The notes under the pieces are model-generated. The model did not search any database. It had not been told where the DNA came from and saw only the letters and a program-made list of their open reading frames with translations. From the NCBI GenBank assembly GCA_012719445.1, contig JAAYAH010000201.1:1-33836 (forward strand): a stretch of DNA of 33,836 bases, given 5' to 3'. The translations under genes and the position numbers were made by a program. The number at the start of each line of letters is the position of its first letter. Within the stretch, counting starts at the first letter, position 1. Source of the DNA: Actinomycetales bacterium (GTDB lineage Bacteria; Actinomycetota; Actinomycetes; Actinomycetales; Kineosporiaceae). Positions 15,470-28,767 of this stretch are shown piece after piece.

Positions 15470-16582
15470 GTGGGTCTTCCAGTCTGGGTCATGGTGACGA
15501 CGAACGTCGTCCTGGTCTGTCTCGTCCTGTTCGATCTGGGTCTCGTGATCCGGCGACCGCACGTGCCGTCGATGCGGGAGGCGACCCGGTGGGTGGCCTT
15601 CTACGTCGGCCTGGCGATGGCGTTCGCCGCCTTCCTGTTCGCCCTCGGGGAGCAGACGGCGTCCGGGCAGTTCGTGGCGGGGTGGCTCACCGAGTACAGC
15701 CTGAGCGTCGACAACCTCTTCGTCTTCGTCCTGATCATGAGTCGGTTCGCCGTGCCCCGGGCGTACCAGCAGAAGGTCCTGAAGATCGGGATCATCGTGT
15801 CCCTGGTGCTCCGGGGCGGGTTCATCGCCCTGGGGGCTGCCGTGATCCAGACCTTCAGCTGGGTCTTCTACGTGTTCGGCGCCTTCCTCGTCTACACGGC
15901 GGTGCAGTTGGCCCGCAGCGGCTCGACGACGGAGGAGGAGTTCAAGGAGAACGTCCTCATCCGCAGGGCCCGGCGCCTCCTCCCGATGAGCACGGACTAC
16001 GACGGCGCGAAGCTGCGCACCCGGGTGGACGGGCGGGTCCTGCTCACCCCGATGGTGATCGTCTTCATCGCCATCGGCTCGACGGACCTGCTCTTCGCCG
16101 TCGACTCCATCCCGGCGATCTTCGGCCTGACCCAGGACCCGTTCATCGTCTTCACCGCGACGGTCTTCGCGCTGATGGGGCTGCGGCAGCTCTACTTCCT
16201 GCTCGGCGGGCTCCTGAACCGCCTGGTGTACCTGTCCTACGGGCTCTCGGTGATCCTCGGGTTCATCGGCGTGAAGATGCTGTTCGAGGCGCTGCACATG
16301 AACCGGCTGCCGTTCCTCAACGGCGGGGAGCCGGTGGCCTGGGCGCCGGTGATCCCGGTATGGCTGTCGCTGACCGTCATCGTGCTCACCCTCGCCGTCA
16401 CGGCGGTGCTCAGCCTGGCCGTGGGGCAGGCAAGGGGTGGGACCTACGTCAACGAGAAGGGCGAGTTGGACCCGACCGTCGGGGTCCGCCACCGCGACCC
16501 TGACGACGAGCAGGCCGAGCGGGAGGACCACCCGGCGGGGGAGCCGACCGTCCGCCAGAGGGCCACCGTCCCGGGGGAGTGA
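15470..16582 (+). CDS. TerC-family integral membrane protein
   Basis: A polytopic membrane protein, 370 aa, of the TerC/Alx group, linked in other bacteria to tellurite resistance or manganese export and metallation of secreted proteins. The two family signatures are present: EYSLSVDNLFVF (75-86) and DLLFAVDSIPAIF (206-218). The acidic residues in them are the likely metal ligands. A charged cytoplasmic loop lies at about 150-187. The hydrophilic C-terminal 45 residues are acidic. The GTG start has GGAGG at 4 nt spacing. Together with the chemoreceptor it separates uvrB from uvrA. The exact transported ion cannot be told from sequence. Confidence 0.92.
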   Translation: MGLPVWVMVTTNVVLVCLVLFDLGLVIRRPHVPSMREATRWVAFYVGLAMAFAAFLFALGEQTASGQFVAGWLTEYSLSVDNLFVFVLIMSRFAVPRAYQQKVLKIGIIVSLVLRGGFIALGAAVIQTFSWVFYVFGAFLVYTAVQLARSGSTTEEEFKENVLIRRARRLLPMSTDYDGAKLRTRVDGRVLLTPMVIVFIAIGSTDLLFAVDSIPAIFGLTQDPFIVFTATVFALMGLRQLYFLLGGLLNRLVYLSYGLSVILGFIGVKMLFEALHMNRLPFLNGGEPVAWAPVIPVWLSLTVIVLTLAVTAVLSLAVGQARGGTYVNEKGELDPTVGVRHRDPDDEQAEREDHPAGEPTVRQRATVPGE

Positions 16583-16622
16583 CCCGGCCTCCTCCCTGAG
16601 GCGGGCGGCGGGCGGGTGCGGT

Positions 16623-16649
16623 CGTCGGCCTGCGGGCGGGACGCCGACG
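16623..16649 (+). terminator. candidate hairpin after the TerC gene
   Basis: A 7-bp stem, CGTCGGC/GCCGACG, with a 13-nt loop lies 41 bp past the stop codon and just upstream of the uvrA promoter motif. It is weaker than the other hairpins in this window. Confidence 0.35.
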
Positions 16650-16656
16650 GGCCAGA

Positions 16657-16679
16657 CTGTCGGAGGGGCTGCCTAGCAT
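16657..16679 (+). promoter_or_regulatory. PafBC-type (RecA-NDp-like) damage promoter of uvrA
   Basis: CTGTCGGAG (16657-16665) matches tTGTCRGTG at 7 of 9 positions and is followed after exactly 8 nt by TAGCAT (16674-16679), a TAnnnT -10. Initiation would be near 16686, leaving a leader of about 45 nt that contains the Shine-Dalgarno AAGGA. The same architecture precedes uvrB. Confidence 0.55.
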
Positions 16680-16730
16680 GTTCACGCCCGTCCCCTCACG
16701 GCGACGGAACCCTCTCGACGAAGGATCCAG

Positions 16731-19628
<2,898 letters not shown>

Positions 19629-19759
19629 GGTCGGCGCGGCGGCACGACCTGCCACCGGCCGGGCGAGGCGGCGGGCGTCGGGGGGCCAGGACCAGGCGGC
19701 GCGGTGCCCGGTCGGCCGCCGGCCGGGTACCGGGCGAGGTCCGCCCCGGGCCGGCGACC

Positions 19760-19765
19760 TAGGCT
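19760..19765 (+). promoter_or_regulatory. candidate -10 for a leaderless uvrC transcript
   Basis: TAGGCT fits TAnnnT and ends 6 nt before the uvrC GTG, while no Shine-Dalgarno is visible. This spacing is typical of leaderless actinomycete mRNAs. The upstream 9-mer does not match the motif seen before uvrA and uvrB (about 3 of 9). Confidence 0.4.
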
Positions 19766-19771
19766 CGCACC

Positions 19772-21781
19772 GTGGCGGATCCATCGACCTACCGGCCGAG
19801 GACCGGCGACATCCCGGACTGTCCAGGGGTGTACCGGTTCCGGGACGACGAGGGCCGGGTCATCTACGTCGGCAAGGCCAAGAGCCTCCGGTCCCGGCTC
19901 ACCTCCTACTTCGCCGACCTCGCCACCCTGCACCCGCGCACCCAGACCATGGTCACCACCGCGGCCGGGGTGGAGTGGACCGTGGTGGGCACAGAGGTCG
20001 AGGCACTCCAGTTGGAGTACAGCTGGATCAAGGAGTTCGACCCGCGGTTCAACGTCAAGTACCGCGACGACAAGTCGTACCCGTTCCTCGCGGTGACCCT
20101 CGGCGAGGAGTTCCCGCGGGTGCAGGTGATGCGGGGCGCCAAGCGGAAGGGCACCCGCTACTTCGGGCCCTACACCCACGCCTGGGCCATCCGGGAGACG
20201 GTCGACCTGCTGCTCCGGGTCTTCCCGGTCCGCACCTGCAGTGCCGGGGTCTTCCGCCGCGCGGAGCAGATCGGTCGCCCGTGCCTGCTCGGGTACATCG
20301 ACAAGTGCTCCGCACCCTGTGTCGGACGGATCAGCGCCGAGACGCACCGGGCGTTCGCCCTGGACTTCTGCGAGTTCATGGCCGGCAGGACCCAGCGCTT
20401 CGTCCGGCGCCTGGAGCAGGAGATGCGGGAGGCCGCCGCCGCCCAGGACTACGAGCGCGCCGCCCGGCGCAGGGACGACGTCGCGGCGCTCACCAGGGTC
20501 ATGGAGCGGAGCGCCGTCGTGCTCCCCGACGGGACGGACGCCGACGTCTTCGCCATGGTCGAGGACGAACTGGAGGCCGCGGTCCAGGTCTTCCACGTGC
20601 GCGGCGGCCGGGTCCGCGGCCAACGGGGCTGGGTGGTGGAGAAGGTCGAGGAGGTGACGACCCCCGACCTGGTGGAACGCCTGCTCCAGCAGGTGTACGG
20701 GGCGGCGGGGGAGGACGCCGGAGGGGCCGAGGCGGTCCCGCGGGAGGTGCTCGTCCCGGTCGAGCCGCCGCTGGTCGCCGACGTGGAGGCCTGGCTGTCG
20801 GGCCTGCGCGGTTCCCGGGTCGAGGTCAGGGTCCCGCGCCGGGGGGACAAGCGGGCGCTCATGGAGACCGTGAGCCGGAACGCCGGCCAGGCGCTGGCGA
20901 TGCACAAGACCCGCCGCGCCGGCGATCTCACCACTCGGTCCAAGGCCCTGCGCGAGATCCAGGAGGCCCTCGGGCTCGGCGAGGCCCCGCTGCGGATCGA
21001 GTGCTACGACGTGTCCACCATCCAGGGCACCCACACGGTGGCGTCGATGGTCGTCTTCGAGGACGGCCTGCCCCGCAAGAGCGAGTACCGCCGGTTCACG
21101 ATCCGCGGCGAGGGCGGTGGCGACGGCGACGGGTCGTCCCGGGGGCCGGACGACGCCTCGGCCATCCACGAGGTGATCTCCCGCCGCTTCCGTCGCCACC
21201 TCCGCGACCGCCCGGAACCCGGGACCGAGGACGGCGCGGGGACCGAGGACGACCCGTCTCTCGGCGTCGACCCGGCGACCGGCCGGCCGCGGCGGTTCGC
21301 CTACCGCCCGCACCTCGTCGTCGTCGACGGCGGCCAGCCGCAGGTCGAGGCGGCGGCCAGGGCCATGGCGGAGCTGGGTGTGGCGGACGTCGCGCTGTGC
21401 GGTCTGGCGAAGCGGCTCGAGGAGGTCTGGCTCCCGGACGAGGAGTACCCCGTGGTGCTGTCCCGCGGCAGCGAGGGCCTGTACCTCCTGCAGCAGGTCC
21501 GCGACGAGGCCCACCGGTTCGCCATCACCCACCACCGGCAGCGCCGGGGGAAGGCGATGACCGCGAGCGTGCTCGACTCCGTGCCCGGTCTCGGCCCGGC
21601 CCGCAGGAAGGCGTTGCTGGCCCACTTCGGGTCGCTGCGCAGCCTGCGGGCCGCGGACGTCGAGGAGATCGCGCGGGTGCGGGGGATCGGCCCGACTCTC
21701 GCCGGCGCCGTCGCCGCGGCTCTCGGCGCGGAACCCGGTGCGCCGGCGATCGACACCAGCACGGGTGAGATCATCGACTGA
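19772..21781 (+). CDS. uvrC: UvrABC excinuclease subunit C
   Basis: The dual-incision nuclease of nucleotide excision repair, 669 aa. An N-terminal GIY-YIG nuclease (GVYRF at 19-23, [14 protein letters not shown] at 30-43) makes the 3' cut. A Cys-bearing middle region (156-183) follows, then a UVR motif around 222-240 that binds UvrB. The RNase-H-like nuclease, with candidate Asp413 and Asp519, makes the 5' cut, and a C-terminal double helix-hairpin-helix (about 599-651) binds DNA. A disordered acidic and Gly-rich insertion (447-508) splits the RNase-H-like domain; such inserts are common in actinomycetes. The start is GTG 19772, with no obvious Shine-Dalgarno. Confidence 0.96.
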   Translation: MADPSTYRPRTGDIPDCPGVYRFRDDEGRVIYVGKAKSLRSRLTSYFADLATLHPRTQTMVTTAAGVEWTVVGTEVEALQLEYSWIKEFDPRFNVKYRDDKSYPFLAVTLGEEFPRVQVMRGAKRKGTRYFGPYTHAWAIRETVDLLLRVFPVRTCSAGVFRRAEQIGRPCLLGYIDKCSAPCVGRISAETHRAFALDFCEFMAGRTQRFVRRLEQEMREAAAAQDYERAARRRDDVAALTRVMERSAVVLPDGTDADVFAMVEDELEAAVQVFHVRGGRVRGQRGWVVEKVEEVTTPDLVERLLQQVYGAAGEDAGGAEAVPREVLVPVEPPLVADVEAWLSGLRGSRVEVRVPRRGDKRALMETVSRNAGQALAMHKTRRAGDLTTRSKALREIQEALGLGEAPLRIECYDVSTIQGTHTVASMVVFEDGLPRKSEYRRFTIRGEGGGDGDGSSRGPDDASAIHEVISRRFRRHLRDRPEPGTEDGAGTEDDPSLGVDPATGRPRRFAYRPHLVVVDGGQPQVEAAARAMAELGVADVALCGLAKRLEEVWLPDEEYPVVLSRGSEGLYLLQQVRDEAHRFAITHHRQRRGKAMTASVLDSVPGLGPARRKALLAHFGSLRSLRAADVEEIARVRGIGPTLAGAVAAALGAEPGAPAIDTSTGEIID

Positions 21782-21872
21782 GCCGGATCGCCCGCCCGGT
21801 CAGCGGGGGGCGACGGGGACCGGTGTCCGGGCGGTCGGGGCCGCGAGAGCAACAGAGTCGAGGGGGATCCCG

Positions 21873-22757
21873 GTGACCACCGATCGAGCCGAGCCGACCG
21901 CGCCCGAGGTCCTGGTCGTCACCGGGATGTCGGGTGCCGGCAAGTCGACGGCCGCGCACGTCCTCGAGGACCTCGGCTGGTACGTCGTCGACAACCTCCC
22001 GCCGCAGCTGATCCCGGAGCTGGCGGCTCTCGCGTCCTCCATCGAGCCGGCTGCCACCAGGGTCGGGGTGGTCGTCGACGTCCGCAGGGGGCCCTTCTTC
22101 GCGGCGCTGTCGGCCGCCATGGATGAGCTGTCCGCGCGCGGGGTCGGCACCCGGGTGCTGTTCCTCGACGCCGCCGACGACGTGCTGGTGCGCCGGTTCG
22201 AGTCGGTCCGACGCCCGCACCCCCTGCAGGGGGAGGGCCGGATCCTCGACGGGATCCAGGTCGAGCGGTCCATGCTCGGCGACCTGCGGGCCTCGGCCCA
22301 GACCGTGGTGGACACGTCACGGTTCAACACCCACCAACTGGCCGCGGCGATCGTGGACGCCTTCGGTGACGACGACGCCCCGGAGCTGCGGGTCACCCTG
22401 ATGTCCTTCGGGTTCAAGTACGGGCTGCCGATGGACGCGGACAACGTCGTGGACGTGCGGTTCCTGCCCAACCCCTACTGGGTGCCCGAGCTCAGGGCAC
22501 GGACGGGGCTCGACCGGCCGGTGAGCTCCTTCGTGCTCGGGCGGGAGGGCGCCGCCGAGTTCCTCGACCGGTACGTCGCCGCCATGCGGCCGGTCCTGGC
22601 CGGGTACGTGCGCGAGAACAAGCGCTACGTCACCATCGCCGTGGGCTGCACCGGGGGGAAGCACCGGTCGGTCGCCCTCGCCGAGGAGTTGGCTCTCCGG
22701 CTGAGGGAGCCGGGGGTTAGGGTCTCCACCGTTCACCGCGATCTCGGAAGGGAGTGA
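21873..22757 (+). CDS. rapZ: RapZ/YvcJ-family nucleotide-binding protein
   Basis: Cytoplasmic P-loop protein, 294 aa. In E. coli RapZ is an RNA-binding adaptor tuning glucosamine-6-phosphate synthase; the actinobacterial role is less clear but its genomic link to yvcK and whiA is conserved. Motifs are Walker A GMSGAGKS (18-25), DNLPP (40-44), RRPHPL (113-118), FGFKYG (179-184), NPYW (200-203) and the C-terminal [10 protein letters not shown] (258-267). The start is GTG 21873 with AGGGGG 6 nt upstream. An upstream in-frame extension exists but lacks family similarity and overlaps uvrC. The stop overlaps the yvcK start. Confidence 0.95.
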   Translation: MTTDRAEPTAPEVLVVTGMSGAGKSTAAHVLEDLGWYVVDNLPPQLIPELAALASSIEPAATRVGVVVDVRRGPFFAALSAAMDELSARGVGTRVLFLDAADDVLVRRFESVRRPHPLQGEGRILDGIQVERSMLGDLRASAQTVVDTSRFNTHQLAAAIVDAFGDDDAPELRVTLMSFGFKYGLPMDADNVVDVRFLPNPYWVPELRARTGLDRPVSSFVLGREGAAEFLDRYVAAMRPVLAGYVRENKRYVTIAVGCTGGKHRSVALAEELALRLREPGVRVSTVHRDLGRE

Positions 22758-23725
22758 GAGGGCGGGTGGCAGGCGGACCGGCGGTGGTGGCGCTCGGGGG
22801 CGGGCACGGTCTCTCGGCGTCCCTCTCCGCGTTGCGGCACCTGACCGATCGGCTCACCGCGGTGGTCACCGTCGCGGACGACGGCGGATCGTCCGGGCGG
22901 CTGCGCCGGGAGTTGGGCGTGCTCCCTCCCGGTGACCTGCGGATGGCGCTGTCCGCCCTGTGTGACGACGGCGAGTGGGGGCGGACCTGGCGGGACGTGC
23001 TCCAGCACCGGTTCGCCAGCGCCGGGACGCTGCACGACCACGCCCTCGGCAACCTGCTCATCGTCACGCTCTGGGACCTGCTCGGGGACACCGTCTGCGG
23101 GCTGGACTGGGTCGCCCGGCTGCTCGGGGCCAGGGGCAGGGTGCTGCCCATGGCGGCGGTCCCGCTGGACATCGAGGCGACGGTGGTGGGGATCGACCCC
23201 GGCGACCCGGAGGCGGTGGTGACGGTGCGGGGCCAGGTCGCCGTCGCCACGACTCCCGGTCGGGTGCAGGGCATCCGCCTGGTGCCGCAGGACCCGCCGG
23301 CCTGCACGGAGGCGGTGGAGGCGGTCCGGGCCGCCGACTGGATCGTGCTCGGGCCGGGGTCGTGGTTCACCAGCGTGCTCCCGCACCTGCTGGTCCCCGA
23401 CCTGGCGACCGCGCTGCACGAGACCAAGGCCCGCCGCTGCGTGACGCTCAACCTCGGCCCGCAGACGGGGGAGACGGAGGGGTTCTCCGCCGAGACCCAC
23501 CTCGACGTCCTCGCCGCGCACGCGCCGCGGCTGCGGATCGACGCCGTCCTCGCCGATCCCGCGTCCGTCGTGGACCCGGCCCCGCTGGCCGGGGTCGCCG
23601 AGGCGCTGGGAGCGCGACTGCTCATGCGACAGGTCGGGGTGGCCGAGGGAGTGCCGAGGCACGATCCCCTGCGGCTGGCGGCCGCCTATCGGGACCTCTT
23701 CGCCGGAGTCCTCGGCGACGTGTGA
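22754..23725 (+). CDS. yvcK: YvcK-family UDP-sugar-binding protein
   Basis: Homologue of B. subtilis YvcK and mycobacterial CuvA, which bind UDP-GlcNAc and are needed for cell-wall growth and shape on gluconeogenic carbon sources. The 323-aa protein has the Rossmann-like signature [11 protein letters not shown] (14-24), [10 protein letters not shown] (42-51) and PPGDLR (58-63). [12 protein letters not shown] and [13 protein letters not shown] follow further on. The GTG at 22754 overlaps the rapZ stop (GTGA), suggesting coupled translation. An in-frame GTG at 22766 with GAGGG upstream is an alternative that loses four residues. Confidence 0.94.
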   Translation: MRGRVAGGPAVVALGGGHGLSASLSALRHLTDRLTAVVTVADDGGSSGRLRRELGVLPPGDLRMALSALCDDGEWGRTWRDVLQHRFASAGTLHDHALGNLLIVTLWDLLGDTVCGLDWVARLLGARGRVLPMAAVPLDIEATVVGIDPGDPEAVVTVRGQVAVATTPGRVQGIRLVPQDPPACTEAVEAVRAADWIVLGPGSWFTSVLPHLLVPDLATALHETKARRCVTLNLGPQTGETEGFSAETHLDVLAAHAPRLRIDAVLADPASVVDPAPLAGVAEALGARLLMRQVGVAEGVPRHDPLRLAAAYRDLFAGVLGDV

Positions 23726-23767
23726 CCGCCTGGGCGCCACTACGTTACGAATTCAAGTGATTGCTAC

Positions 23768-23795
23768 CTGTGACACGAGGGAAGTCGTGTGACAG
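23768..23795. promoter_or_regulatory. inverted repeat with GACAC motif upstream of whiA
   Basis: Two 11-bp arms (23768-23778 and 23785-23795) pair with one mismatch around GGGAAG. The left arm contains GACAC (23772-23776), the sequence reported for WhiA binding in Streptomyces. The right arm contains GTGACA, a fair -35 hexamer. It is centred about 51 bp before the whiA ATG and is a candidate autoregulatory site. The surrounding 23741-23775 is noticeably less GC-rich than its neighbours. Confidence 0.45.
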
Positions 23796-23832
23796 CCGGG
23801 AGAGTGGGGGTTGCCGTGGCAGGATGGTCGTC

Positions 23833-24813
23833 ATGGCGTTGACGGCGCTCGTCAAGGACGAGCTGAGCCGGTTGGATGTCACCAAGCCCTGTTGCCGGAA
23901 GGCGGAGGTCTCGGCGACCCTTCGGTTCGCTGGGGGACTGCACATCGTCAGCGGGCGCATCGTCGTCGAGGCGGAGCTGGACACCGGCCAGGCGGCGCGC
24001 CGGCTGCGGCGTGACATCGCCGAGGTGTTCGGGCACGCGAGCGACGTGGTCGTCGTCGCGCCGGGCGGGCTCCGCCGGGGCAGCAGGTACGTCGTCCGCG
24101 TGGTGCGGGACGGCGAGTCGCTGGCCCGGCAGACCGGGCTCCTCGACGGGCGGGGGCGGCCGGTCCGCGGCCTGCCGCCGCAGGTGGTCTCGGGCGCGAC
24201 CTGTGACGCCGAGGCGGCGTGGCGGGGTGCCTTCCTCGCGCACGGCTCGCTCACCGAGCCCGGCCGGTCGTCGTCGCTGGAGGTCACCTGCCCCGGGCCG
24301 GAGGCCGCCCTGGCGCTGGTGGGCGCCGCGCGCAGGCTGGGGGTCCAGGCGAAGGCCCGCGAGGTCAGGGGGATCGACCGGGTCGTGATCCGCGACGGGG
24401 ACACCATCGGCGCGATGCTCACCCGGCTCGGCGCGCACGACGCCCTGCTCCAGTGGGAGGAGCGGCGGATGCGCCGGGAGGTCCGCGCCACCGCGAACCG
24501 GCTGGCGAACTTCGACGACGCCAACCTGCGCCGCTCGGCGCGCGCGGCGGTGGCCGCGGGGGCGAGGGTCGAGCGTGCCCTGGAGATCCTCGGCGAGGAG
24601 GTTCCGGACCACCTCCGGGCCGCGGGCCGACTGCGGCTGGAGCATCGGCAGGCCAGCCTGGAGGAGTTGGGCCAGCTCGCCGACCCGCCGATGACCAAGG
24701 ACGCGATCGCCGGCCGGATCCGTCGCCTGCTGGCGATGGCGGACAAGCGGGCCGGGGATCTCGGGGTGCCTGGAACTGAGGCGAACCTCACCCCGGAGAT
24801 GCTCGAAGCGTGA
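23833..24813 (+). CDS. whiA: WhiA sporulation/cell-division regulator
   Basis: DNA-binding protein, 326 aa, the normal family length. In Streptomyces it works with WhiB to switch on sporulation septation genes; in non-sporulating Gram-positives it affects division and chromosome segregation. The N-terminal region (1-75, KDELSRL, CCRKAE) and a degenerate LAGLIDADG-like fold ([12 protein letters not shown], 132-143) precede a C-terminal helix-turn-helix (about 275-304, [18 protein letters not shown]). The start is ATG 23833: AGGA is at 8 nt and the family begins MA-T--VKDEL. An ATG 9 bp upstream is possible. It lies 107 bp after yvcK, with a dyad in between. Confidence 0.95.
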   Translation: MALTALVKDELSRLDVTKPCCRKAEVSATLRFAGGLHIVSGRIVVEAELDTGQAARRLRRDIAEVFGHASDVVVVAPGGLRRGSRYVVRVVRDGESLARQTGLLDGRGRPVRGLPPQVVSGATCDAEAAWRGAFLAHGSLTEPGRSSSLEVTCPGPEAALALVGAARRLGVQAKAREVRGIDRVVIRDGDTIGAMLTRLGAHDALLQWEERRMRREVRATANRLANFDDANLRRSARAAVAAGARVERALEILGEEVPDHLRAAGRLRLEHRQASLEELGQLADPPMTKDAIAGRIRRLLAMADKRAGDLGVPGTEANLTPEMLEA

Positions 24814-24893
24814 GGTCGGAGGCCGTTCGGGCGGGACCATCGGCCCGGCGACGGGGCGTGGGACCCGGTTCAGTTCTCCCTGACGGCACGCCA

Positions 24894-25984
<1,091 letters not shown>

Positions 25985-26016
25985 CCGGCTCCGGCCTCTG
26001 AGCCGAAGGACCACCG

Positions 26017-26077
26017 CTCACCGTGCCGGGTGGCCGCGACCTCGCCAGGAGGACGCGGCCACCCGGTCCGCGGTGAG
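26017..26077 (+). promoter_or_regulatory. long intercistronic hairpin between gap and pgk
   Basis: A perfect 13-bp stem (26026-26038 with 26054-26066) is extended by a 7-bp outer stem, CTCACCG/CGGTGAG (26017-26023 with 26071-26077). The inner loop is 15 nt. No T-tract follows. It may be a partial terminator or an mRNA-end stabiliser that lets gap outnumber pgk and tpiA, or a true terminator if pgk has its own promoter. Confidence 0.6.
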
Positions 26078-26147
26078 CCCCCATCCACCGCGATCCGTCG
26101 CGGCCGCCGCCGGTGGCCGCGGGCAGCACCACACGGGAGTGACCCGC

Positions 26148-27350
26148 ATGAAGACGATCGACGACCTGGGCGACCTGCGCGGCAAGCGCGTCCTCGTCCG
26201 GTCCGACCTCAACGTCCCGTTGAGCCACGAGGGCGACCTCGTCACCATCACGGACGATGGCAGGATCAGGGCGTCGGTGCCCACCATCCGCCGTCTCGCC
26301 GACGCCGGCGCGCGGGTCGTGGTCTGCGCCCACCTCGGTCGCCCGAAGGGCGTCGTCAACCCGAAGCTCTCGCTCGCCCCGGCTGCCGCCCGGCTCGGTG
26401 AGCTGCTCGGAGCGCCGGTCGCCTTCGCGACCGACACCGTCGGCGAGTCCGCGCGGGCCGTCGTCGCAGGGCTGGCGGACGGCCAGGTCGCGCTGCTGGA
26501 GAACCTGCGCTTCAACGCCGCCGAGACGAGCAAGGACGACGCCGTCCGCGGCGCCTTCGCCGACGAGCTCGCCGCCCTCGCGGACGTCTTCGTCTCCGAC
26601 GGCTTCGGGGTCGTGCACCGCAAGCAGGCCAGCGTCTACGACGTCGCGCAGCGGCTCCCGCACGCCGCGGGCGGGCTGGTCCTGGCCGAGGTCGAGGTGC
26701 TGAAGCGGCTGACCGTTGAGCCGGCCCGGCCCTACGTCGTCGTCCTCGGCGGCTCGAAGGTCTCCGACAAGCTCGGCGTCATCGCGAACCTGCTCACCAA
26801 GGCCGACCGTCTGCTCATCGGAGGCGGCATGGGGTACACCTTCCTCGCGGCCAAGGGCCACGAGGTGGGCACCAGCCTGCTCGAGGCGGACCAGATCGAC
26901 ACCGTCCGGGGCTACCTCGCCGAGGCGGAGGCCAAGGGCGTCGAGGTCGTGCTCCCGGTCGACACCATGGCGACGACGGCGGTCTCGCTGGACGCCGAGT
27001 ACGGTGTGGTGCCCTCCGACGCCATCCCCGCGGACCGGGGCGGGGTCGACATCGGGCCGAAGTCGGCGGAGCTGTTCACCACCAAGCTTCTCGACGCCAG
27101 GACCGTGTTCTGGAACGGCCCGGTCGGCGTCTTCGAGCTGGAGCCCTTCTCCAGCGGCACCAGGGCGGTCGCCGACGCCCTGACCAAGGTCGACGGGCTC
27201 ACCGTCGTCGGCGGCGGCGACTCCGCGGCGGCCGTGCGCACGCTCGGCTTCGACGAGAAGGCGTTCGGGCACATCTCCACCGGCGGCGGGGCGTCACTGG
27301 AGTACCTGGAGGGCAAGACCCTTCCGGGGCTCGCCGTCCTGGAGGACTGA
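26148..27350 (+). CDS. pgk: phosphoglycerate kinase
   Basis: Makes ATP and 3-phosphoglycerate from 1,3-bisphosphoglycerate and ADP, 400 aa, the usual length. The N-terminal substrate site shows VRSDLNVPL (17-25) and HLGRPKG (62-68). The ATP side shows [15 protein letters not shown] and the C-terminal GGGDSAAAV and [14 protein letters not shown]. The start is ATG 26148 with GGGAG 8 nt upstream; upstream in-frame codons lie in the intercistronic hairpin region and are not family-like. It is followed after 96 bp by tpiA. Confidence 0.97.
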   Translation: MKTIDDLGDLRGKRVLVRSDLNVPLSHEGDLVTITDDGRIRASVPTIRRLADAGARVVVCAHLGRPKGVVNPKLSLAPAAARLGELLGAPVAFATDTVGESARAVVAGLADGQVALLENLRFNAAETSKDDAVRGAFADELAALADVFVSDGFGVVHRKQASVYDVAQRLPHAAGGLVLAEVEVLKRLTVEPARPYVVVLGGSKVSDKLGVIANLLTKADRLLIGGGMGYTFLAAKGHEVGTSLLEADQIDTVRGYLAEAEAKGVEVVLPVDTMATTAVSLDAEYGVVPSDAIPADRGGVDIGPKSAELFTTKLLDARTVFWNGPVGVFELEPFSSGTRAVADALTKVDGLTVVGGGDSAAAVRTLGFDEKAFGHISTGGGASLEYLEGKTLPGLAVLED

Positions 27351-27446
27351 GCACCGGGCCGCCCGGCCCGAACCGCTTCGGCGACAGACACGCAGACCGG
27401 CCGGGGAAGACCCCCGGACCGGGGACGAGGAACGAGGACCGAACAC

Positions 27447-28244
27447 ATGGCGACGACGTCGCGCACCCCGCTGATGGCGGGCAACTGGAAGATGAACCTC
27501 GACCACCAGCAGGCGACGCACCTGGTGCAGAAGCTGGCCTGGACCCTCGAGGACGCGAAGCACGACTACGAGGCGGTCGAGGTGGCGGTGCTGCCGCCGT
27601 TCACGGACATCCGTTCCGTGCAGACCCTCGTCGACGGGGACAAGCTCAGCATCCGGTACGGGGCCCAGGACCTGTCCGCCAAGGACTCGGGTGCCTACAC
27701 CGGCGAGATCTCCGGGCAGATGCTGGCCAAGCTCGGCTGCACCTACGTCACCATCGGGCACAGCGAGCGGCGGCAGTACCACGCCGAGGACGACGCCGTC
27801 GTCAACGCCAAGGTGAAGGCCGCCTACCGGCACGGCCTCACCCCGATCATGTGCGTGGGGGAGGGCCTGGACATCCGCAAGGCGGGCCAGCACGTCACCC
27901 ACACCCTGCGTCAGGTCGACGGCGGTCTGAAGGGGATCACCGCGGAGCAGGCCGAGACCATCGTCATCGCCTACGAGCCGGTCTGGGCCATCGGCACCGG
28001 CGAGGTCGCGACGCCGCAGGACGCCCAGGAGGTGTGCTCGGCGATCCGCGCGCGGATCGCCGAGCTGTACTCCCCGGAGCTGGCCGCCGGGGTCCGGGTG
28101 CTCTACGGCGGCTCGGTCAAGGGTTCGAACACCGCGGGCATCATGGCCATGGAGGACGTGGACGGCGCGCTGGTCGGAGGCGCCAGCCTCGACGCCGCCG
28201 ACTTCGCCGCCGTCGTCCGCTACCGCGACCACATCACCGCCTGA
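27447..28244 (+). CDS. tpiA: triosephosphate isomerase
   Basis: Interconverts dihydroxyacetone phosphate and glyceraldehyde 3-phosphate, 265 aa. Catalytic residues are all present: N13 and K15 in GNWKMN, H105 in IGHSERR, E177 in [11 protein letters not shown]. The phosphate-binding GGSVK and VGGASL are near the C-terminus. The ATG has GAGGA 8 nt upstream. It is the last gene of the triose operon, closed by a very strong hairpin. Confidence 0.97.
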   Translation: MATTSRTPLMAGNWKMNLDHQQATHLVQKLAWTLEDAKHDYEAVEVAVLPPFTDIRSVQTLVDGDKLSIRYGAQDLSAKDSGAYTGEISGQMLAKLGCTYVTIGHSERRQYHAEDDAVVNAKVKAAYRHGLTPIMCVGEGLDIRKAGQHVTHTLRQVDGGLKGITAEQAETIVIAYEPVWAIGTGEVATPQDAQEVCSAIRARIAELYSPELAAGVRVLYGGSVKGSNTAGIMAMEDVDGALVGGASLDAADFAAVVRYRDHITA

Positions 28245-28250
28245 GTCACC

Positions 28251-28287
28251 GGTCCCGGGTGGCCGGCGTTGCCGGCCACCCGGGACC
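28251..28287 (+). terminator. terminator after tpiA
   Basis: A perfect 17-bp stem (28251-28267 with 28271-28287) has a 3-nt GTT loop, beginning 6 nt after the tpiA stop. No T-tract follows, so it is of the I-shaped actinomycete type. It cleanly separates the glycolytic operon from secG. Confidence 0.85.
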
Positions 28288-28380
28288 ACCGGCTCGGCCG
28301 ACGAGCTCGGGGAGACGTGCTCACGGACCGGTCACGACGACGGACTGTGGGGCTCCTGCCCGAGGCGACCGGCGATCGCC

Positions 28381-28386
28381 TACCCT
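28381..28386 (+). promoter_or_regulatory. candidate -10 of secG
   Basis: TACCCT fits TAnnnT and lies 51 bp before the secG start, downstream of the tpiA terminator. No -35 is recognisable. Confidence 0.3.
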
Positions 28387-28437
28387 GTGCAGGTCGGAAG
28401 TGCCGCGCCGCGGCACCGCGAGGAGAACGAGAAGACC

Positions 28438-28689
28438 GTGACCGCTGTCCGCATCACGCTGCAGGTACTGCTGGTGATCACCAGCCTGATCCTGACCCTG
28501 TTCATCCTGCTCCACAAGGGTCGTGGTGGCGGTTTGTCTGACATGTTCGGTGGTGGCATGTCCGCGAACCTGGGATCCTCCGGCGTCGCCGAGCGCAACC
28601 TCAACCGGTTCACGGTGGCCGTCGTGGTCGTCTGGTCGACGGTCGTGGTCCTGCTCGGCATCCTCGCGCGGTTCGACACCACCACCTGA
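28438..28689 (+). CDS. secG: preprotein translocase subunit SecG
   Basis: Small subunit of the SecYEG channel, 83 aa. Two membrane helices (about 6-23 and 56-77) flank the conserved cytoplasmic stretch LHKGRGGGLSDMFGGG (24-39). The start is GTG 28438: it gives the normal family length, and purine-rich AGGAG and GAGAAG sequences precede it. An in-frame GTG at 28387 would add 17 polar residues not found in the family. The position between tpiA and rbpA is common in actinomycetes. Confidence 0.94.
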   Translation: MTAVRITLQVLLVITSLILTLFILLHKGRGGGLSDMFGGGMSANLGSSGVAERNLNRFTVAVVVVWSTVVVLLGILARFDTTT

Positions 28690-28767
28690 GCGGCGAGGCG
28701 ACGCCTCAACCGACGATGTGACGGATCGGCGCGGCCGAGGCCGCGGGAGCACGGGAGGACGACGACG

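Noticed and set aside
15350-15470. yybP-ykoY manganese riboswitch before the TerC gene
   Set aside because: The conserved loop sequences of that riboswitch are not visible; only simple GC hairpins are. A covariance search could overturn this.
12944-16531. 1195-codon open frame on the minus strand
   Set aside because: It is opposite uvrB, the chemoreceptor and the TerC gene, all of which have clear families. It is a mirror-frame artefact.
11440-16730. LexA/SOS boxes upstream of uvrB and uvrA
   Set aside because: I looked for GAAC-n4-GTTC-type dyads in both upstream regions and found none. The damage motif seen is of the LexA-independent kind.
28387-28437. Upstream start for SecG
   Set aside because: It adds 17 polar residues not seen in the family and lies directly on the candidate -10 region; GTG 28438 gives the normal length.
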